Positions 46,137 to 54,481 of a stretch of DNA of 64,000 nt are shown one piece after another (the first letter of the stretch is position 1; each line of letters opens with the position of its first letter). Position numbers and translations under genes: made by a program. The stretch is from positions 248,001 to 312,000 of the forward strand of contig OZ254179.1 of assembly GCA_965268675.1 (NCBI GenBank), read 5' to 3'. This DNA is from AAA044-D11 sp009705075. Its GTDB lineage: Bacteria; Actinomycetota; Actinomycetes; Nanopelagicales; Nanopelagicaceae. Below the pieces are notes generated by a model. It was not told the DNA's origin and ran no database searches. It saw nothing but the letters and a program-made list of their open reading frames with translations.

Positions 46137-46753
46137 AAGACATACTTTTAATCTCCGCAACCACTTTTGGGATACAAGCATTTGTAACTTTTTTTGTGAT
46201 TATGGACCCACCAGGTGCGACGCCAATTTTCTTAGCCTTGGTCAAAGATCAACCCGCACGCAAACGAATTCGTATGGCATGGCAGGGTGCAGGAGTCTCA
46301 CTCATAGTTATTGTGACATTCGCTATTTTTGGAAAGTTCATTCTCGATTATCTGCACATTTCAGTCGAGGCACTTCAAGGCGCTGGTGGCCTACTTCTCT
46401 TACTTATCTCTCTTGAACTGTTAACCGGAAAAGATAGTGGTAGCGATAAAACTAAAGATGTAAATGTGGCTCTTGTGCCACTGGGTACACCTTTATTGGC
46501 TGGACCTGGGGCGATTGTTACGACGATTGTCTTTGTTCAGCATGCCTATACGTTCGAAATGAAGTTGGCGTTAGCCGCAGCAATAGTTGCCGTCCATGTA
46601 GCAATCGGGCTGACCCTAATGTTCTCTACCAAGGTAGTTGGATTAATCAAGGAATCAGGCGTTACCTTGATTGCGAGAATTGCTGGTTTGCTTCTAGCTG
46701 CTATATCAGTTGAAATGATTGTTCAATCGATCAAAGGATTCTTCGAACTTTAA
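46133..46753 (+). CDS. MarC family integral membrane protein
   Basis: A 206-residue protein with six predicted spans and the family segments FFVIMDPPGATPIFLAL and PLGTPLLAGPGAIVT. No transport function is established for the family. It overlaps the PHP gene as ATGA, and its TAA interlocks with the stop of the DUF3107 gene on the other strand. Confidence 0.9.
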   Translation: MKDILLISATTFGIQAFVTFFVIMDPPGATPIFLALVKDQPARKRIRMAWQGAGVSLIVIVTFAIFGKFILDYLHISVEALQGAGGLLLLLISLELLTGKDSGSDKTKDVNVALVPLGTPLLAGPGAIVTTIVFVQHAYTFEMKLALAAAIVAVHVAIGLTLMFSTKVVGLIKESGVTLIARIAGLLLAAISVEMIVQSIKGFFEL

Positions 46754-47007
46754 GCGGTTGCAAAACCAACTTTACGTTCTTCACTCTGCCCAACCTCTAC
46801 AAAAGAAATTTTGCTATTTGCAACAATAGTCTGACGTCCACGAGTATCAGTAAGCGATAACGCCTTTCCAGAATCGAGGGCAGTTGTAACGGCCTCGATA
46901 ACTTTCTCTGGAGTAAGTTCACATTCGATGTGAAGCTCTTGCGTAGAATCCGCGATACCAATCCGGACTTCAGTGGTTGTTCCTGCTGCACTTTTCTTTG
47001 TTGACAT
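46750..47007 (-). CDS. DUF3107 domain protein
   Basis: An 85-residue protein with the EVRIGIADSTQEL beta strand, the ECELTPEKVIEAVTTAL helix and the KISFVEVGQSEERKVGF ending typical of the actinobacterial DUF3107 family. The function is unknown. As in mycobacteria it sits with a TetR gene and moeZ. It is probably transcribed from its own leaderless promoter. Confidence 0.88.
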   Translation of the reverse strand: MSTKKSAAGTTTEVRIGIADSTQELHIECELTPEKVIEAVTTALDSGKALSLTDTRGRQTIVANSKISFVEVGQSEERKVGFATA

Positions 47008-47013
47008 GGTGTT

Positions 47014-47019
47014 AGTTTA
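47014..47019 (-). promoter_or_regulatory. Leaderless-type -10 of the DUF3107 gene
   Basis: On the minus strand TAAACT is followed by 6 bases and the ATG at 47007. There is no ribosome site. It overlaps the 3' end of the TetR gene upstream. Confidence 0.45.
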
Positions 47020-47024
47020 TTCCT

Positions 47025-47642
47025 TTAGTTTGCTTTAGGGAATCCAGAAATTCCTCGCCAGATCAGGTTTGATACAAGTTCAACGGCAGTTTCGCGATCT
47101 AACTTTCCATCGCGCTCAAGCCAATGACGTGCAGAAGTTTGAGCTGTTCCTATAAGGCCCACTGCGAGCATCATCGAAGCCTCTTTGGTTAAACCGGTAT
47201 CAAGGGAGATGACTGCACTGAGAGCGGCAGCAGAGTCATATGTCATGCGATTTAGCCGTTCTCGGACTTGAGGCTCAACGCTCATGTCACTTTCAAAGAG
47301 CAATCTAAAAGCTTCGCCTTCACGATTTATAAATCCAAAATAGGCATCGACAGTTGCAAGTACTCGAGCCGCATTATCTGAAGTAGATGCGATGGCTCTT
47401 TGAATATCGAAGACGAGTGAATCAATATGTAAATCTAGGACCGCAAGATATAAATCTAATTTTGATGGAAAATGTTGATAGAGAACGGGCTTACTAACCT
47501 TTGCTCGGTCTGCAATCTCATCCATCGCAGCCGAGTGATAACCGGCTTGCGTGAAAACTTCGAGAGCCGCGGCAAGTAATTGTGCTCGACGCTCATCTCG
47601 AGGCAGGCGCCCCTTATTTGCTGCTGCTGAATCGGTGCTCAT
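47025..47642 (-). CDS. TetR family transcriptional regulator
   Basis: A 205-residue regulator with an N-terminal HTH domain (LPRDERRAQLLAAALEVFTQ, GYHSAAMDEIADRAKVSKPVLYQHF) and an alpha-helical ligand domain. The ligand is not predictable. The start is taken at ATG 47642, where homology begins; a longer frame reaching 47831 runs into the divergent moeZ leader and is not credible. The neighbouring DUF3107 and moeZ genes are the same as in M. tuberculosis. Confidence 0.9.
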   Translation of the reverse strand: MSTDSAAANKGRLPRDERRAQLLAAALEVFTQAGYHSAAMDEIADRAKVSKPVLYQHFPSKLDLYLAVLDLHIDSLVFDIQRAIASTSDNAARVLATVDAYFGFINREGEAFRLLFESDMSVEPQVRERLNRMTYDSAAALSAVISLDTGLTKEASMMLAVGLIGTAQTSARHWLERDGKLDRETAVELVSNLIWRGISGFPKAN

Positions 47643-47649
47643 TGGACTA

Positions 47650-47655
47650 ATCGTA
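47650..47655 (-). promoter_or_regulatory. Leaderless-type -10 of the TetR gene
   Basis: On the minus strand TACGAT is followed by 7 bases and the ATG at 47642. There is no ribosome site. Confidence 0.45.
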
Positions 47656-47809
47656 GGGTCAATTCCGCGAATAGTGCGTATTTCTACTGAGAACTTGCGA
47701 GCCCTTTGCAATAAGAACCAATCTTTCAATTTTGAATTGTGAGGAATATCCGCGAAAATTAGGGCGTTGCAGTAACTGCCTAGGAAATTTATTAAAGAGA
47801 AGAGTATTT

Positions 47810-48997
47810 GTGTCCGTAACTTTGAAGCCACTTGTTAAAGAAGGACCAGAGCTCACGGTCGATGAAGTTCGCCGCTATAGCCGTCACTTGATCATCCCTG
47901 ATGTTGGTATGAGTGGGCAACGTAGATTAATGAATGCAAAAGTCTTATGCGTTGGCGCTGGTGGCTTGGGATCACCTGCACTTATGTACCTAGCTGCGGC
48001 CGGGGTAGGAACTCTAGGAATTGTCGAATTTGATACCGTTGACGAATCAAATTTGCAGCGACAAATTATTCATGGCCAATCAGATATTGGTAAGAGTAAA
48101 GCCCAGAGCGCAAAATCTGCAATCGCAGAGATTAATCCATATGTAAATGTAGTTTTGCATGAGGTTAGATTAGATGTCGATAATGTTATGGATATTTTTG
48201 CGCAATACGATTTAATTGTTGACGGTACAGATAATTTTGCAACAAGATATTTAGTAAATGATGCCGCAGTACTTTTGAAGAAGCCTTACGTTTGGGGCTC
48301 GATTTATAGATTCGATGGTCAAGCCAGCGTTTTCTGGGCAGATCACGGACCTTGCTATCGCTGCCTTTATCCAGAGCCACCACCACCAGGTATGGTTCCA
48401 AGTTGTGCCGAAGGTGGCGTACTAGGAGTTCTCTGTGCATCAATCGGTTCAATTCAAACAACCGAAGCGATTAAATTAATTGCAGGTATTGGTGAACCAC
48501 TTATTGGTCAATTGATGGTTTACGACGCTCTTGAAATGGAGTATCGAAAAGTTAAGATTCGCAAAGATCCAAACTGCCCAATTTGTAGCGATCAACCGAG
48601 CCAGACCGAGCTACTTCCTGATTATGAATCATTCTGTGGCGTTCTCTCTGATGGTGCTGCTGAAGCAGCTTCTGGTTCAACAATTGCAGTAACCGAACTT
48701 AAAGCCAAGATGGATAGTGGCGAAAAGTTCATGTTAATTGATGTGCGCGAACCAGGGGAATTTGAAATCGTTCGAATTCCTGGTTCAGTGCTAATACCAA
48801 AACAAGAGTTCCTCAATGGTTCAGCCTTAGAAAAATTGCCACAAGATGTTCCAATAATTCTGCACTGTAAATCGGGAGTTCGTTCTGCAGAATGTTTAGC
48901 CGTACTCAAGCAAGCTGGCTTTGCCGATGCAACACATGTTGCAGGTGGCGTAGTTGCTTGGGTTAAGCAGATTGATCCCGCACTTCCAATTTATTAA
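47810..48997 (+). CDS. moeZ: Adenylyltransferase/sulfurtransferase MoeZ
   Basis: A 395-residue fusion of an E1-like MoeB/ThiF domain and a C-terminal rhodanese domain. It activates the C-terminus of small sulfur carriers and passes sulfur to them for molybdopterin, cysteine or thiamine pathways. It has GAGGLGSP (49-56), DESNLQRQIIH, a CxxC zinc site formed by CYRC and CPIC, the cysteine of PSCAEGGVLG, and the rhodanese loop CKSGVR. The GTG at 47810 has GAGAAGAG upstream. The spacer to the TetR start (167 bases) holds the divergent promoters. Confidence 0.94.
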   Translation: MSVTLKPLVKEGPELTVDEVRRYSRHLIIPDVGMSGQRRLMNAKVLCVGAGGLGSPALMYLAAAGVGTLGIVEFDTVDESNLQRQIIHGQSDIGKSKAQSAKSAIAEINPYVNVVLHEVRLDVDNVMDIFAQYDLIVDGTDNFATRYLVNDAAVLLKKPYVWGSIYRFDGQASVFWADHGPCYRCLYPEPPPPGMVPSCAEGGVLGVLCASIGSIQTTEAIKLIAGIGEPLIGQLMVYDALEMEYRKVKIRKDPNCPICSDQPSQTELLPDYESFCGVLSDGAAEAASGSTIAVTELKAKMDSGEKFMLIDVREPGEFEIVRIPGSVLIPKQEFLNGSALEKLPQDVPIILHCKSGVRSAECLAVLKQAGFADATHVAGGVVAWVKQIDPALPIY

Positions 48998-49014
48998 AAA
49001 GAATAGGTTTATAA

Positions 49015-49884
49015 ATGTCAGATCGATCTTTACTTCTTGTCCATGCTCATCCTGATGATGAAACAATCAACAATGGCGCCACCATGGCTAAGTATGCGAG
49101 TCAAGGTGTTCGAGTAACTCTTGTAACTTGTACACGCGGAGAAGAGGGTGAGGTTCTTGTTCCAGAGTTAAGTCATCTTGCAAGCACCGCCAATGATCAA
49201 CTTGGAAAACACCGTGAAGGGGAACTTGCTAGTGCAATGGCGGCACTCGGTGTAACGGACTTCAGATTTCTTGGCGCGCCAGATCGCTTATGGCGCGATA
49301 GCGGAATGATGGGAACTGAACCAAATAATCGAAGTGATGTTTTCTGGCAAGCAGGTTTAGATGATGCAGCAGGATATCTAGTAAAGATTATTCGTGAGGT
49401 AAAACCTCAGGTGTTAATAACTTATGATGAATTTGGTGGTTATGGCCATCCAGATCACATACAAGCGCATCGAGTTGCAATGCGAGCGGCAGAATTGGCA
49501 AGTGATTCTACGTTTGGTGAAGGTGAACCTTGGGAGATAGCGAAAATCTATTGGAACACAATGCCTAAATCTGTAATTCAAGAAGGCATCGACAAGATGA
49601 AAGAAATCGGCTCATCCTTCTTTGGTGCAGAAAGCGCCGATGATCTTCCCTTTGCAAAACCAGATGAACTCGTTACAACACTTATAGATGGCACTGATTT
49701 TATAGATGCAAAGATGAAAGCTATGTCAGCGCATCCAACACAAATAGAGTTAGATGGTCCGTTTTTTGCGCTCTCAAATAATCTTGGGAATCAGGTTTGG
49801 GGCCATGAGTATTACACCTTGGTTAAGGGCAGAAAGAGCGAGTCGGTCGATGCTAAAGGGCGCGAGGTAGATCTCTTTGCTTAG
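49015..49884 (+). CDS. mshB: N-acetyl-glucosaminyl-inositol deacetylase (mycothiol synthesis)
   Basis: MshB deacetylates GlcNAc-Ins, the second step to mycothiol, the low-molecular-weight thiol of Actinobacteria. The 289-residue protein has the zinc motif HAHPDDE (10-16), GYGHPDH with His145 and His148, and the MshB-specific VTCTRGEEGEV. Length and the following small membrane protein gene match the usual MshB locus. Confidence 0.92.
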   Translation: MSDRSLLLVHAHPDDETINNGATMAKYASQGVRVTLVTCTRGEEGEVLVPELSHLASTANDQLGKHREGELASAMAALGVTDFRFLGAPDRLWRDSGMMGTEPNNRSDVFWQAGLDDAAGYLVKIIREVKPQVLITYDEFGGYGHPDHIQAHRVAMRAAELASDSTFGEGEPWEIAKIYWNTMPKSVIQEGIDKMKEIGSSFFGAESADDLPFAKPDELVTTLIDGTDFIDAKMKAMSAHPTQIELDGPFFALSNNLGNQVWGHEYYTLVKGRKSESVDAKGREVDLFA

Positions 49885-50191
49885 TGCATTTGGCGCCTTA
49901 TTTTTTGGCGCTGTAATTAGCTTTATCGGTGTTGTTCTACATAATTCAATTCAACCTTTTGGATTGTTACTCGCACTTTTAACTACTTATATTGGTTTTA
50001 CCTTTGCTACTCAATTGTTCGGGTCTCACAAATTCAAAGTTATTACGGTGATTGGCTGGCTTCTGATTACGCTTCGGGCCGGCACATATGGTTTAAGCCA
50101 AGAAATTCTCATCATCTCGAATCTCTATGGAAATCTCTTCTTGCTAGGAGGCATTTCGATTGCAGCTTTTACTGTTCTAAAGAAAAATTAA
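49877..50191 (+). CDS. Small membrane protein (possible DUF6113)
   Basis: A 104-residue protein with four hydrophobic helices, short loops and a Lys-Lys-Asn tail. No motif identifies it; the position after mshB is where a DUF6113-type protein lies in other Actinobacteria. It starts at TTG 49877, overlapping mshB by 8 bases. Its TAA interlocks with the cysS stop on the other strand. Confidence 0.65.
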   Translation: MLSAFGALFFGAVISFIGVVLHNSIQPFGLLLALLTTYIGFTFATQLFGSHKFKVITVIGWLLITLRAGTYGLSQEILIISNLYGNLFLLGGISIAAFTVLKKN

Positions 50192-51597
50192 AGCCAATTC
50201 CAGCTTTGGCCAGCAGCTGAGTCCTTTATCTCGATCCCTAATTTTGTAAGCTGGTCTCGCAATTTATCGCTTAGTTCAAAATCTTTCGCTGTTCTTGCAA
50301 GATTTCGCCTCTCGAGCAGATCAAGAATTTCTGGAGTCGCTTGTGCTCTATCTTTTGGCGCTCTCGTTAGGTCTAAGGCATAGATTCGATCCATAATCTC
50401 AAAACAGGCTGCCTTGGTTGCGCCAGACAACTCCTCATCTTTCTCTAATTTTCTTAAATGTTGAATAGCGCGTGGTGTATCTAAATCACGCTTAATTTCA
50501 GCAAGAGAGCCATCGCAAAAATCGTTAACAAAAGTTCTATCAATTTCACCATCACTCTTCCATTTTGCAAACTTATTTCGCCAGCGATCAATAGTGGAAT
50601 CAGCAGCTTTCAGAGAATCCCAAGTTAAATCCATCTGACTGCGGTATCGATTCTCTAAAAAGCAGAGACGAAGCGCGAGCGGATCAAGGCCCTTCGCAAT
50701 TACATCGCTTAAGAGAACGACATTGCCAGCGCTCTTAGACATCTTCCGGCCTTCGAATAAAAGGTGCTCACCATGTACCCAATTTTCAACTACTTCATAA
50801 CCTGCAGCAGAATTGGATTGCGCTCTCTCATTTTCATGATGAGGAAAACGCAGGTCTATTCCTCCCAAGTGAAGATCTACCTGACCATCTAAAAAGTGAA
50901 GCGACATTGCTGAGCATTCAATATGCCAGCCTGGAAAACCTAGTCCCCAAGGAGAATCCCAAACCATTTCTGTGCGGTTATTCGCTGCTTTCCAGAGCGC
51001 CCAATCTGCATGGAATTTCTTTGCACCATCTTCAACATATTCGTAGCGGTGGCCGGGCTTTAATGAATCCAAGCGGTTTCCAGAAATCTCGCCATAAGAG
51101 GGATAACTCGCTGCCGAAAAATAAACACATCCATCTTCTCCAAGATAGGCATGTTCACTGGCAATTAATTTTGAAATTAACTCGATCATCAAAGCAATAG
51201 TCTCACTTGCTTTCGGATATGCAGATGCCGGAATTACTCCTAATTGAGCGAGGTCTGCATGAAAATTAGCTTCATATTTTCGAGCAATATCAAATGGGTC
51301 AATCTTCTCGGATTTAGATTGTGCAAGCATTTTATCTTCACCAATTTCATTACCGGCTAGATCTTCAGCCATATGTCCGACATCGGTAATATTCTGAATT
51401 AAATTTGAAGCAATTCCGGCGAAAGTTAAGGAACGTGTAATTAAGTCGCCGAGCAAGAAAGTTCGTAGATTTCCGACATGAGCATCTCTGTAAACAGTAG
51501 GACCGCAACAGTATATTTGAACCTCAAAACCATTCCTAGCGCAGACCTCTTTTAATTCGCGCGCCTTGGTATCAAAGATGAAGAGCCCGGTGTTCAT
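50188..51597 (-). CDS. cysS: Cysteinyl-tRNA synthetase
   Basis: This class I synthetase (469 residues) charges tRNA-Cys. The HIGH-type motif is HVGN (40-43) after CCGPTVYRDA, with zinc ligand Cys31; GWHIECSAMS and HHENERAQS follow, and KMSKS reads GRKMSKSAGN. The C-terminal segment KDFELSDKLRDQLTKLGIEI is the CysS tail. The related mycothiol ligase MshC is shorter and has a different N-terminal motif, so CysS is preferred. It overlaps the upstream 63-residue gene as ATGA. Confidence 0.94.
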   Translation of the reverse strand: MNTGLFIFDTKARELKEVCARNGFEVQIYCCGPTVYRDAHVGNLRTFLLGDLITRSLTFAGIASNLIQNITDVGHMAEDLAGNEIGEDKMLAQSKSEKIDPFDIARKYEANFHADLAQLGVIPASAYPKASETIALMIELISKLIASEHAYLGEDGCVYFSAASYPSYGEISGNRLDSLKPGHRYEYVEDGAKKFHADWALWKAANNRTEMVWDSPWGLGFPGWHIECSAMSLHFLDGQVDLHLGGIDLRFPHHENERAQSNSAAGYEVVENWVHGEHLLFEGRKMSKSAGNVVLLSDVIAKGLDPLALRLCFLENRYRSQMDLTWDSLKAADSTIDRWRNKFAKWKSDGEIDRTFVNDFCDGSLAEIKRDLDTPRAIQHLRKLEKDEELSGATKAACFEIMDRIYALDLTRAPKDRAQATPEILDLLERRNLARTAKDFELSDKLRDQLTKLGIEIKDSAAGQSWNWL

Positions 51598-51785
51598 TCG
51601 CCAGAGACTACCTTCCAGAGAAAGATCGCGTCGTGGTCAAATTTCTTGAGGGAACCATCTTTCTTTCGAACGACATCAATCTCCTCCAAGGTACCGAGCA
51701 AATCTCGGAAACCGCCTTCTGGGTCATGTAGGCGAATAGAAACCCGTTTTCCAATCTCATTTTCAGTTGGAGTGGGATTTCCCAT
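51594..51785 (-). CDS. 63-residue SH3-like protein coupled to cysS
   Basis: A small charged protein with the segments GKRVSIRLHDPEGGFRDLLG, TLEEIDVVRKKDGSL and a terminal AIFLWKVV, a pattern of short beta strands. It resembles the SH3-like N-terminal segment carried by some actinobacterial GNAT acetyltransferases, but no acetyltransferase domain follows. The start at 51785 has GGAGGG upstream. It overlaps cysS as ATGA, so the two are co-translated. Its role is unknown. Confidence 0.65.
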   Translation of the reverse strand: MGNPTPTENEIGKRVSIRLHDPEGGFRDLLGTLEEIDVVRKKDGSLKKFDHDAIFLWKVVSGE

Positions 51786-51852
51786 AAGTAAATCCCTCCA
51801 TTTTCTTAGTTATCTACTCGCGATATTGCAGGTATTCGCTATCCTAGGCTCA

Positions 51853-51879
51853 TTAGATTAGATAGTTAAGTTAGATTAG
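51853..51879. repeat. Direct repeat upstream of fdxA
   Basis: TTAGATTAG occurs at 51853-51861 and 51871-51879, 18 bases apart from start to start, directly before the fdxA ribosome site. It may be a regulator site or part of the promoter. Confidence 0.4.
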
Positions 51880-51895
51880 TCAGGGAGGTAATCAA

Positions 51896-52216
51896 TTGAC
51901 ATACATAATCGCGGAACCTTGTGTGGACGTTAAGGATAAATCCTGTATTGAAGAATGTCCTGTTGATTGCATTTATGAGGGTGGGCGGATGCTCTATATC
52001 CAACCCGATGAGTGCGTAGATTGCGGTGCCTGCGAACCAGTCTGTCCAGTAGAAGCAATTTATTATGAAGATGATGTACCTTCACAGTGGAAAGAATTTG
52101 GCAAAGCGAATAGTGAATTCTTTGTTGAGATTGGCTCACCTGGTGGCGCGGCAAAAGTCGGCGCAACCGGAACAGATCACACTCTTGTTAAAGCGCTCCC
52201 ACCTAAAGCCGAGTAA
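51896..52216 (+). CDS. fdxA: Seven-iron ferredoxin
   Basis: A 106-residue ferredoxin with Cys9, Cys17, Cys21, Cys25, Cys40, Cys43, Cys46 and Cys50. Cys9-x7-Cys17-x3-Cys21 lacks the CxxC pattern, which gives a 3Fe-4S cluster, while CVDCGACEPVCP binds a 4Fe-4S cluster. It carries electrons to unknown partners. It starts with TTG at 51896, supported by the strong GGGAGGT at 51883-51889. dapC follows after 9 bases, a conserved pairing in Actinobacteria. Confidence 0.94.
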   Translation: MTYIIAEPCVDVKDKSCIEECPVDCIYEGGRMLYIQPDECVDCGACEPVCPVEAIYYEDDVPSQWKEFGKANSEFFVEIGSPGGAAKVGATGTDHTLVKALPPKAE

Positions 52217-52225
52217 GTAAGTACC

Positions 52226-53293
52226 CTGAAGCTTCCTGATTTTCCATGGGATGCGTTGGCGCCATTTGGTGCACGCGCCCGGGAAAGTGCTGGAGGAATA
52301 ATTGATTTATCCCAAGGAACACCGGTAGATCCAACTCCAGAATTTATAGAAAGTGCGCTAAAAGGCTCTTCAAATTCACCGAGCTATCCCTTAACAATTG
52401 GTACACCTGAACTCCGAGATGCAATGCGAAATTGGGCATCAAAAATTCTTGGTGCAACCGGTGACTTTGATGTTCTTCCGACAATTGGCTCAAAAGAGTT
52501 AGTTGCCTGGCTGCCTTCAATACTTCGAGCAGAAAAAGTTCTTTATCCAAAAGTTGCTTACCCAACTTATTTAGTCGGGTCAATGATTCATGAGTCAGAA
52601 GCAGTTGCTGTTGATATTGATGCGACAAAGTGGCCAAAGAGCGATATCGCTTGGATTAATTCACCGTCGAACCCAACTGGCCGGGTTCATAGCACCGAGG
52701 AATTGCAAGCCGTAATTTCATATGCTCGCAAAAACGATTCACTAGTTGTGAGTGATGAGTGTTATATAAGTTTTCCCGCTTCTGGTGAAGAGCCAGTTTC
52801 AATACTCAAATTAGCAAAAGGCAACAATAAAAATTTGCTTGCCGTGCATTCAATGTCCAAGCGCTCTAACCTCGCTGGCTATCGGGCCGGCCTACTAGTC
52901 GGTGATAGCGAAGTGATAGCCGAAATCCGAGAGGTAAGAAAACATGCGGGAATGATGGTTCCACTTCCGATTCAAAAAGCTATGACCGCAGCTCTTGCTG
53001 ATGAAAAACATGTAGGCGAACAGGCAGAGCGTTATTCCAATCGACGTAAGGTTTTAAGTGCGGCGCTAGTAAAAGTTGGCTTTCAAATAGATTTTTCAAA
53101 CGCTGGTCTATATATCTGGTGCACTCGAAACGAAGATTGTTGGGATTCTGTTTCCTGGCTTGCCGATCTTGGAATCCTGGCAACACCTGGAATTTTCTAT
53201 GGTGAAGCAGGTGCAAAACATATTCGAATTGCTATGACTGCTACAGATGCCCAAATCGCAGATGCCGCAGCACGTATTTTAAAGAGTATATAA
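52226..53293 (+). CDS. dapC: Succinyldiaminopimelate transaminase
   Basis: This PLP enzyme makes N-succinyl-diaminopimelate in lysine synthesis, acting after DapD. It has LSQGTPVDPTP, INSPSNPTGRVH, the SDECYISF aspartate and the PLP lysine in HSMSKRSNLAGYR. Family N-terminal homology (LPDFPWDALAPF) extends 10 codons upstream of the first TTG (52256), and no ATG or GTG exists before the in-frame stop at 52214. Translation therefore probably begins at CTG 52226 or another rare codon. It abuts the methyltransferase gene. Confidence 0.88.
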   Translation: MKLPDFPWDALAPFGARARESAGGIIDLSQGTPVDPTPEFIESALKGSSNSPSYPLTIGTPELRDAMRNWASKILGATGDFDVLPTIGSKELVAWLPSILRAEKVLYPKVAYPTYLVGSMIHESEAVAVDIDATKWPKSDIAWINSPSNPTGRVHSTEELQAVISYARKNDSLVVSDECYISFPASGEEPVSILKLAKGNNKNLLAVHSMSKRSNLAGYRAGLLVGDSEVIAEIREVRKHAGMMVPLPIQKAMTAALADEKHVGEQAERYSNRRKVLSAALVKVGFQIDFSNAGLYIWCTRNEDCWDSVSWLADLGILATPGIFYGEAGAKHIRIAMTATDAQIADAAARILKSI

Positions 53294-54481
53294 ATGGCTA
53301 CCGAGCTCGATCTAGCCATTTCGAGAGCCTGCGACTTAATCTCAGATACTTCAACTCTGGTTCGTGTGGTCCTATCAGGTCGGCGCCGAAATATGGTTGT
53401 TCCATTTGAACGGATAGATATTCGACCCGTCTTGATAAAAGAGGCGCTATCTTTACAAATTGCACAGAACGACGGACGCATCACCACAACTAAGAACGTT
53501 TCACCCAAAGATTTCAACGCTCAATCTTATTTAGAGATGGGGTATGCCAATATTCTTGTTGAACATACCAGTGGAGCGCTTTCGATTCGGATAACCAAAA
53601 AAGGCGAGGCCCAAATTCACGAAGAGAAAGGTGCTCGCGAACAGAACCTTGATCACGATCGGAAAAAAGCACGGTTACTCGATTCTTCAGATCCGTTCTT
53701 AATCGAAGTTGGTATTTCAGATTCTGAAGGGCGAGTGAAACCATCACGTTCAGATAAATACTTACAAGTTGAAGAATTCTTACGCTTGCTTGTCCCAACG
53801 CTCAATTCAGCAATTGAATCTAAACAAATCGCCGCTCCAACGATAGAAAAACCTTTGGTAATAGCCGACTTGGGATGTGGCAACGCGTATTTAACCTTTG
53901 CGGTTCACCAGTACTTGAGGAGCATTGAAATGCCAGTCCATGTAATCGGCATAGATATCAAACCTCAGTCATTGAAGCGAAATACTGAAATTGCTGAAAA
54001 ATTAGGAATTACTAAGACTATCGAATTCAAGGCAGAAGCAATCGACCAGACATCAATTACAACTTGCGATATTGCAATCGCACTTCATGCCTGTGATACC
54101 GCAACCGATGATGCAATTGCTTGGGCAGTAACTGGTGGCGCGAAATTGTTGCTGATTGCACCTTGCTGCCAACATGAACTTCAAACCCAGATGAGCCATG
54201 CACCAGAACCTTGGAACCTTTTAACAAAACATGGTTTAATGAAGGAGCGACTCGGTGATTTGATGACCGATGCACTGCGTGCTCAGATTTTAAAACTTGT
54301 CGGATATCGAACAGAGGTCATTGAATTTATTGGCGGTGAACACACTCCAAGAAATATTATGATTCGCGCAGTATTGACTGGCGCAAAGGCGGAATCGAAA
54401 GACATCGAGAGTTACAAGCAAATGCTAAAAGAATGGAAGATTGACCCAGCCCTAGCTTCCCGAATCAAATTGGAGATCTAA
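53294..54481 (+). CDS. Class I SAM-dependent methyltransferase
   Basis: A 395-residue protein with an N-terminal domain of about 180 residues and a C-terminal methyltransferase fold: VIADLGCGNAYLTFAVH (SAM motif I), VIGIDIKPQSL, IALHACDTATDDA and APCCQHEL. The HACDTATD and PCCQ motifs are seen in the Methyltransf_32 group. The target, perhaps RNA, is unknown. The ATG follows the dapC stop directly, and its stop overlaps the next start as TAATG. Confidence 0.82.
   Translation: MATELDLAISRACDLISDTSTLVRVVLSGRRRNMVVPFERIDIRPVLIKEALSLQIAQNDGRITTTKNVSPKDFNAQSYLEMGYANILVEHTSGALSIRITKKGEAQIHEEKGAREQNLDHDRKKARLLDSSDPFLIEVGISDSEGRVKPSRSDKYLQVEEFLRLLVPTLNSAIESKQIAAPTIEKPLVIADLGCGNAYLTFAVHQYLRSIEMPVHVIGIDIKPQSLKRNTEIAEKLGITKTIEFKAEAIDQTSITTCDIAIALHACDTATDDAIAWAVTGGAKLLLIAPCCQHELQTQMSHAPEPWNLLTKHGLMKERLGDLMTDALRAQILKLVGYRTEVIEFIGGEHTPRNIMIRAVLTGAKAESKDIESYKQMLKEWKIDPALASRIKLEI

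Noticed and set aside
47643..47831. 63-residue N-terminal extension of the TetR protein
   Set aside because: It runs into the moeZ start region and lacks family similarity; the HTH domain begins soon after ATG 47642.
50188..51597. MshC (mycothiol cysteine ligase) instead of CysS
   Set aside because: Length 469, the CysS-type N-terminal CCGPTVYRDAHVGN and the CysS C-terminal tail are present; MshC is shorter with a different start motif.
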